The notes beneath the pieces are model-generated. The model was not told the origin of the DNA. It ran no database searches and saw nothing but the letters and a program-made list of their open reading frames with translations. A stretch of DNA of 64,000 nucleotides from Candidatus Babeliales bacterium (GTDB taxonomy: Bacteria; Babelota; Babeliae; Babelales; Vermiphilaceae), in assembly GCA_020049835.1 (NCBI GenBank), contig JAGVLK010000023.1:1-64000 (forward strand). The letters run 5' to 3'. Made by a program: the position numbers and the translations under genes. Position 1 is the stretch's first letter. Each line of letters starts with the position of its first letter. Positions 60,423 to 64,000 of this stretch are shown one piece after another.

Positions 60423-61916
60423 TTACCAGCTGCGCGCTACATCAATTAATAAACGTATTGCAGTACCGGTTGCACCATCACGATAGTACGAAATATCAGG
60501 TACATCATATGCAGTACCTGCGATATCTAAATGCACCCATGGAGTATCATTTACAAAATGTTGCAAGAAGAACCCTGCAGTAATTGCTCCTGCACGATAC
60601 TTGCTACTGCCGATATTACAAATATCTGCAACTTTAGATTTAACTGCCACTTTGTAATCATCATCAAACGGCAATGGCCATACACGATCACCCGTGCGAT
60701 CTGCTGATTTTTGCACGCGATCGCTGAGCTCTTTATGCTGACTCATCATGCCGGTAAAGAAGGGCCCAAGTGCGTATGAACAAGCGCCGGTTAATGTTGC
60801 GACATCGATAATCGCATCCGGCTTGTAATGTTTTACCGTATATGCAAGCGCATCTGCAAGTATTAAACGCCCTTCTGCATCAGTGTTGCGCACTTCTGCC
60901 GTCACCCCATTATAAAAGCGAATAATATCTCCCGGTTTGGTTGCTTTTCCACTCGGCAGATTTTCTGATAGAGGCATTACCGCAAGTACATTAACATTCG
61001 GTTTTAACTGCGCTAACGCATCAATTGCTGCCAATACTGCCGCTGCACCGGACATATCCTCTTTCATCGTTTCCATATGCTGTGCAGGCTTAATTGAAAG
61101 CCCACCGGAATCGAATGTGATACCTTTACCGACAAATGCAACAGTTGGCGCATCTTTGACCGGCGCACGATATTCTAAAATTACCAAATGGCAATCACGA
61201 TCAGACCCTTTGGATACTGCCGCTAATCCGCCCATTCCCATACGAACTATATCCGCTTCTTTAAATTCAGTTATTGCAAGATTATATTTTTTAGCGATTT
61301 TATGCGCATAGGAAGCAAGTTCAAGCGGATTTAAAAACTCCGCAGGTGCATCGACCCAAAACCGCGCTTCATTTACCGAATCACCGATAATTGCACCTTC
61401 TGCAAAGCCAATTTCAAATTCTTTTTCATCTGCTGCAGGAAGCACGTAGGTCAAATCAAAATCTAATTGTTTTTTCTCTGCAATGTAATAATCGAAATAA
61501 TATGCAGCCATGCGTGTAATTAATGATGTTTCTTTTGCAATCGTTTGCACGTCAGCATTAACATCTGTCACTTGAGGCAATAGCACAGCAACTTTAGTAC
61601 ATTGCACTCGTTCTGCAACACGAATGAGTTGACCGCAAGCACGGCGATACTGTTCTACGGTTGCCGGACGCGCACCTAAACCGAGTATAAATAATTGAAC
61701 CGGCTGGCCATCTTTATGTATCTGAACCGAAATACTGCTGCCTGCAGCACCGGTAAATTTTTGCTTGCGCATAAACTCCTGCAGCCCAGGAAAAAAATCC
61801 TGCTCTACACGTTTGAGTTCGTCAGTGGCAAGATTATCTTTAGTAACGAACAATGCCAAGGCATCTTGATGCTGCTGATCAAGCAATGCTTTGGTGCTTA
61901 GAGAATGAGTAATCAT
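60423..61916 (-). CDS. pepA: Leucyl aminopeptidase (M17)
   Basis: PepA removes N-terminal amino acids using two metal ions. The catalytic domain shows VGKGITFDSGGLSIKP (metal/catalytic Lys and Asp), MKEDMSGAAAVLA and the signature NTDAEGRLILADAL, and the rest of the M17 core (WPLPFDDDY; DICNIGSSKYRAGAITAGFFL). The length of 497 residues is normal. In some bacteria PepA also assists Xer recombination, and an xer gene is in the window, but no link is shown. Confidence 0.95.
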   Translation of the reverse strand: MITHSLSTKALLDQQHQDALALFVTKDNLATDELKRVEQDFFPGLQEFMRKQKFTGAAGSSISVQIHKDGQPVQLFILGLGARPATVEQYRRACGQLIRVAERVQCTKVAVLLPQVTDVNADVQTIAKETSLITRMAAYYFDYYIAEKKQLDFDLTYVLPAADEKEFEIGFAEGAIIGDSVNEARFWVDAPAEFLNPLELASYAHKIAKKYNLAITEFKEADIVRMGMGGLAAVSKGSDRDCHLVILEYRAPVKDAPTVAFVGKGITFDSGGLSIKPAQHMETMKEDMSGAAAVLAAIDALAQLKPNVNVLAVMPLSENLPSGKATKPGDIIRFYNGVTAEVRNTDAEGRLILADALAYTVKHYKPDAIIDVATLTGACSYALGPFFTGMMSQHKELSDRVQKSADRTGDRVWPLPFDDDYKVAVKSKVADICNIGSSKYRAGAITAGFFLQHFVNDTPWVHLDIAGTAYDVPDISYYRDGATGTAIRLLIDVARSW

Positions 61917-62002
61917 CTTTTTTTACCTTCGGTAAATAGTAGTTAACTGTATATAAAGTATGACAGATCTACAGAAAGTTCCAAGATGAGCGCTAACGCA
62001 CA

Positions 62003-63235
62003 TTACAATGTCCACAAAAGAGTAAGCGGCAATGCTATAATTCCATTGCCTAATGGCACCACCTGATCGCCGGTATATAAAAGAATGCCACGATGCCAAG
62101 CTTTACCTACATGCTCTTTAAGATACAGCAATCCCTGCGCATCTTTGAGCGTTGGTGTTGCCGTTGCTTTTACTTCTATAGCAACTATTTTGCCATCAAA
62201 GCGCTCAAGTACTATGTCCACTTCATTACCATCAGATGTACGAAAATGATATAAGCGTACCATGGTACTATTCCAACTTTGCTGTTTTTGCAGCTCAGTC
62301 ATCACAAAATTTTCAAGCAATGGCCCAATAAGATGCGGTTGCTCATAAATTTTTTCAACAGGCGCCAATTGTAACCATGCAAGTAAACCGGTATCCACCA
62401 TATACAGTTTTGGTGATTTCATGATACGGCGTATGATATTTGAATGCCATGGCTCCTGCACAAAAATAAGAAATATCATTTTGAGCAATATCAAATAGCG
62501 ATTAAGCGTAGCATTAGCAATACCGCTCTGACGACTAATTTCAGCAACATTAAGTAACGAACCTGCATGCATAGCTAAAATAGAAAGTAAGCGTGGCATG
62601 GCACCAATAGCCTCAATAGCTGATAAATCTATAATATCTTTTTGTGTAATGGTAGTAATATAATCATTAAACCATACGTATCTATCTTGTGCAGATAATC
62701 CTTGAACCGGAGGATAGCCGCCAATAATAATTTTTTCATACAGCTCTTGGCGCGAAAGTGAAGCTACTGGAAAATTATTAAATGAAGGAGCGTCCCACAG
62801 CGTATCAATAAAACGCTCTGTATGATTATGCAACTCACCTTGCGACAGTGGATAGATAGTCAAAATCTCAACGCGTCCAGCTAATGAATCACCAACCTTT
62901 GGAATGAGCAATGGATTTGCCGAACCGGTCAAGAAATATCTGCCCGGAACACGATGCATATCTACATCATGTTTAATGGCCAAAAATAGTTCCGGTACAC
63001 GCTGAACCTCATCAATAACAAGCGGTTTAGGCAATTCTGCAATAAAACCCATGGGATCAGCCTGTGCAGAAGCATAAAAACGTATATCATCTAAGCTCAC
63101 GTAATAATAGTTATGTTCCTGAGCAAGTTCTTTTACCAAGGTGGTTTTGCCCGTTTGACGTGCACCTAATAAAAGCGTTACAGGACTACGCTGTAAGGCT
63201 TTTTGTACAAGGGCACGAATATTGCGTTTAAACAT
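62003..63235 (-). CDS. AAA ATPase with DUF4143 and a nuclease-like C-terminus
   Basis: The start at 63235 (MFKRNIRALVQKALQ) has GGGA upstream; a longer frame to 63274 is less likely. Walker A LLGARQTGKTTLVKEL, Walker B KPLVIDEVQRVPELF, sensor LTGSANPLL, the DUF4143 helix region (ISRQSGIANATLNRYLILL) and NEVDIVLERFDGKIVAIEVK (PD-(D/E)xK-like) appear in order. It is a distant paralog of the protein at 25605-26792. The biological role of this widespread family is not settled. Confidence 0.8.
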   Translation of the reverse strand: MFKRNIRALVQKALQRSPVTLLLGARQTGKTTLVKELAQEHNYYYVSLDDIRFYASAQADPMGFIAELPKPLVIDEVQRVPELFLAIKHDVDMHRVPGRYFLTGSANPLLIPKVGDSLAGRVEILTIYPLSQGELHNHTERFIDTLWDAPSFNNFPVASLSRQELYEKIIIGGYPPVQGLSAQDRYVWFNDYITTITQKDIIDLSAIEAIGAMPRLLSILAMHAGSLLNVAEISRQSGIANATLNRYLILLKMIFLIFVQEPWHSNIIRRIMKSPKLYMVDTGLLAWLQLAPVEKIYEQPHLIGPLLENFVMTELQKQQSWNSTMVRLYHFRTSDGNEVDIVLERFDGKIVAIEVKATATPTLKDAQGLLYLKEHVGKAWHRGILLYTGDQVVPLGNGIIALPLTLLWTL

Positions 63236-63355
63236 TTTTATCCCTTTATAGCTATGTGGTAAAAATTTTACCATTAATATTCAATTTTTTCAATAAACAG
63301 GGTTATTTCCTTAAAAATATCGGAAAATAAGCCGGAAACTGTTTTTTTGGATAAA

Positions 63356-63384
63356 TTGACAAAATCGATTTTTTGTCATATAAT
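63356..63384 (+). promoter_or_regulatory. Consensus sigma-70-type promoter of the deacetylase gene
   Basis: TTGACA (63356-63361), a 17-nt spacer and TATAAT (63379-63384) are a perfect match to the consensus, about 54 nt before the start codon. This predicts strong expression. Confidence 0.8.
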
Positions 63385-63437
63385 TTACAGTGATACTTAG
63401 AATACAGTTTTAAGACGATAATGGAAGGAATAATGTT

Positions 63438-64000
63438 ATGAAATTATATAGACACCTCGCATTAGTGAGCATTTTCTGTATGCAGTTTGCTCAAGCAACC
63501 GTTACAGGAATCAACCCCCTATGGATCATACAACAAATTTTTTGCTCATCAACAGCTAAAGACGATACATCTAAAGGTAATTTGCCCATTGTATATGATA
63601 CTGGCTATGGCATTGGTCCTGTCGGTACATCAGCTCTATTACGTAAGTTACATTTATTTGATATAACTAAAGCATCAAAAATTGCTGCTCACTTGCAAAG
63701 TAATGGTTGGAAACTTGCAAGCCCTGGAGCAGAAACAACTCATGCAGAACTTCTTGAAGTACACACTCCTGAATATTTAGCGTTGCTAGAAAATAAAACA
63801 TCTAGAACCACTGCACAAATTGTTGAAGTACCCCCGCTGGTATTATTTCCAAACTGGTTTGTTAATCGTTATGTACTTTTGCCGATGCGCAAACAGGTTG
63901 CAGGCACACTTAAAGCAACAGAACTTTCTCAAGAACATGGTTGGGCAATTAATCTAGGTGGAGGTTTCCATCATGCAAAGCCGGCAAGTGGCGAAGGATT
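63438..64000 (+). CDS. Secreted histone deacetylase, HDAC11 (class IV)-like, cut by the window end
   Basis: The start at 63438 has AAGGAA upstream and begins the signal peptide MKLYRHLALVSIFCMQFAQA. The following 168 residues follow the class IV HDAC layout: LPIVYDTGYGIG, LLEVHTPEYLALL, IVEVPPLVLFPNWFVNRYVL, LKATELSQEHGWAINLGGGF and then HHA (HH at 178-179, the charge-relay pair). These match HDAC11 words from memory (EIPPVIFLPNFLVQ; GWAINVGGGFHH). The zinc ligands (DxH, D) would lie past the window end. A secreted deacetylase with a consensus promoter suggests action outside the cell, maybe on host histones (inference). Bacterial HDAC-like enzymes also act on polyamines or acetoin, but those are cytosolic. 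Confidence 0.75.
   Translation, partial: MKLYRHLALVSIFCMQFAQATVTGINPLWIIQQIFCSSTAKDDTSKGNLPIVYDTGYGIGPVGTSALLRKLHLFDITKASKIAAHLQSNGWKLASPGAETTHAELLEVHTPEYLALLENKTSRTTAQIVEVPPLVLFPNWFVNRYVLLPMRKQVAGTLKATELSQEHGWAINLGGGFHHAKPASGEG

Noticed and set aside
1-64000. tRNA and rRNA genes
   Set aside because: I looked for T-loop (GTTCRA) stems with matching acceptor ends in the gaps and found none. The GTTCGAA at 35694 lacks the other arms.

Overview
The window looks like part of the chromosome of a moderately AT-rich, gene-dense bacterium with a reduced, host-associated lifestyle. Core genes lie next to long runs of short Sec-signal proteins (many beginning MKKL or MKQF), ankyrin-repeat proteins, and secreted proteins that resemble eukaryotic enzymes. 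This fits a protist-associated bacterium of the Candidatus Dependentiae (TM6) type. That placement is inference from gene content, because there is no rRNA in the window.

Layout. 0.2-5.4 kb: a flippase-like membrane protein, a signal-peptide flavoprotein without its redox cysteines, and two tandem paralogous helical membrane-anchored proteins. 5.5-16 kb: housekeeping on the + strand: carD, miaA, a SPOR protein, a PpiD-like foldase, recA, infC-rpmI-rplT, a ZapB-like coiled coil with zapA, rny-ymdB and an EamA transporter. 16.4-24.1 kb: a histone-H1-like protein, archaeal-type proS, xerD/C, two tiny membrane proteins, an alpha/beta hydrolase, then dnaN-recF without dnaA. 24.1-32 kb: an accessory island with a structured-RNA candidate, a secreted USB1-like 2H phosphoesterase, a DUF4143 ATPase, a secreted kinase-fold protein and seven small MKKL secreted proteins, most sharing a two-cysteine motif. 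32-35.2 kb: ruvC, dnaB and rplI. 35.4-36.2 kb: a non-coding giant imperfect palindrome of about 780 bp. 36.2-37.5 kb: three overlapping minor-pseudopilin genes. 37.6-44.6 kb: secreted low-complexity and paralogous proteins, one with a mitochondrial-presequence-like N-terminus. 44.6-48.9 kb: ileS and murD. 49-54.6 kb: four paralogous secreted proteins and an ankyrin protein, interleaved with decayed duplicates of the murD 3' end. 54.9-63.2 kb: ftsW, two ankyrin paralogs, thyX, gene remnants, an AbrB-type protein, pepA and a second DUF4143 ATPase. 63.4 kb to the end: a secreted HDAC11-like deacetylase cut by the window edge.

How the genes fit together. The core supplies replication and repair (dnaN, recF, recA, dnaB, ruvC, xer), translation (IF-3, L35, L20, L9, ProRS, IleRS, MiaA), RNA decay (RNase Y), and division and cell wall (ZapA, MurD, FtsW). 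Pseudopilins and a PpiD-like foldase suggest an active envelope and secretion pathway. The accessory part looks like a reservoir of exported, rapidly duplicating proteins. Several carry domains known from eukaryotic nuclei or organelles (HDAC11-like, USB1-like, kinase fold, ankyrin, mitochondrial-type presequence), which suggests a host-manipulation set. Delivery into a host is inference.

No tRNA, rRNA, CRISPR array or transposase was found.
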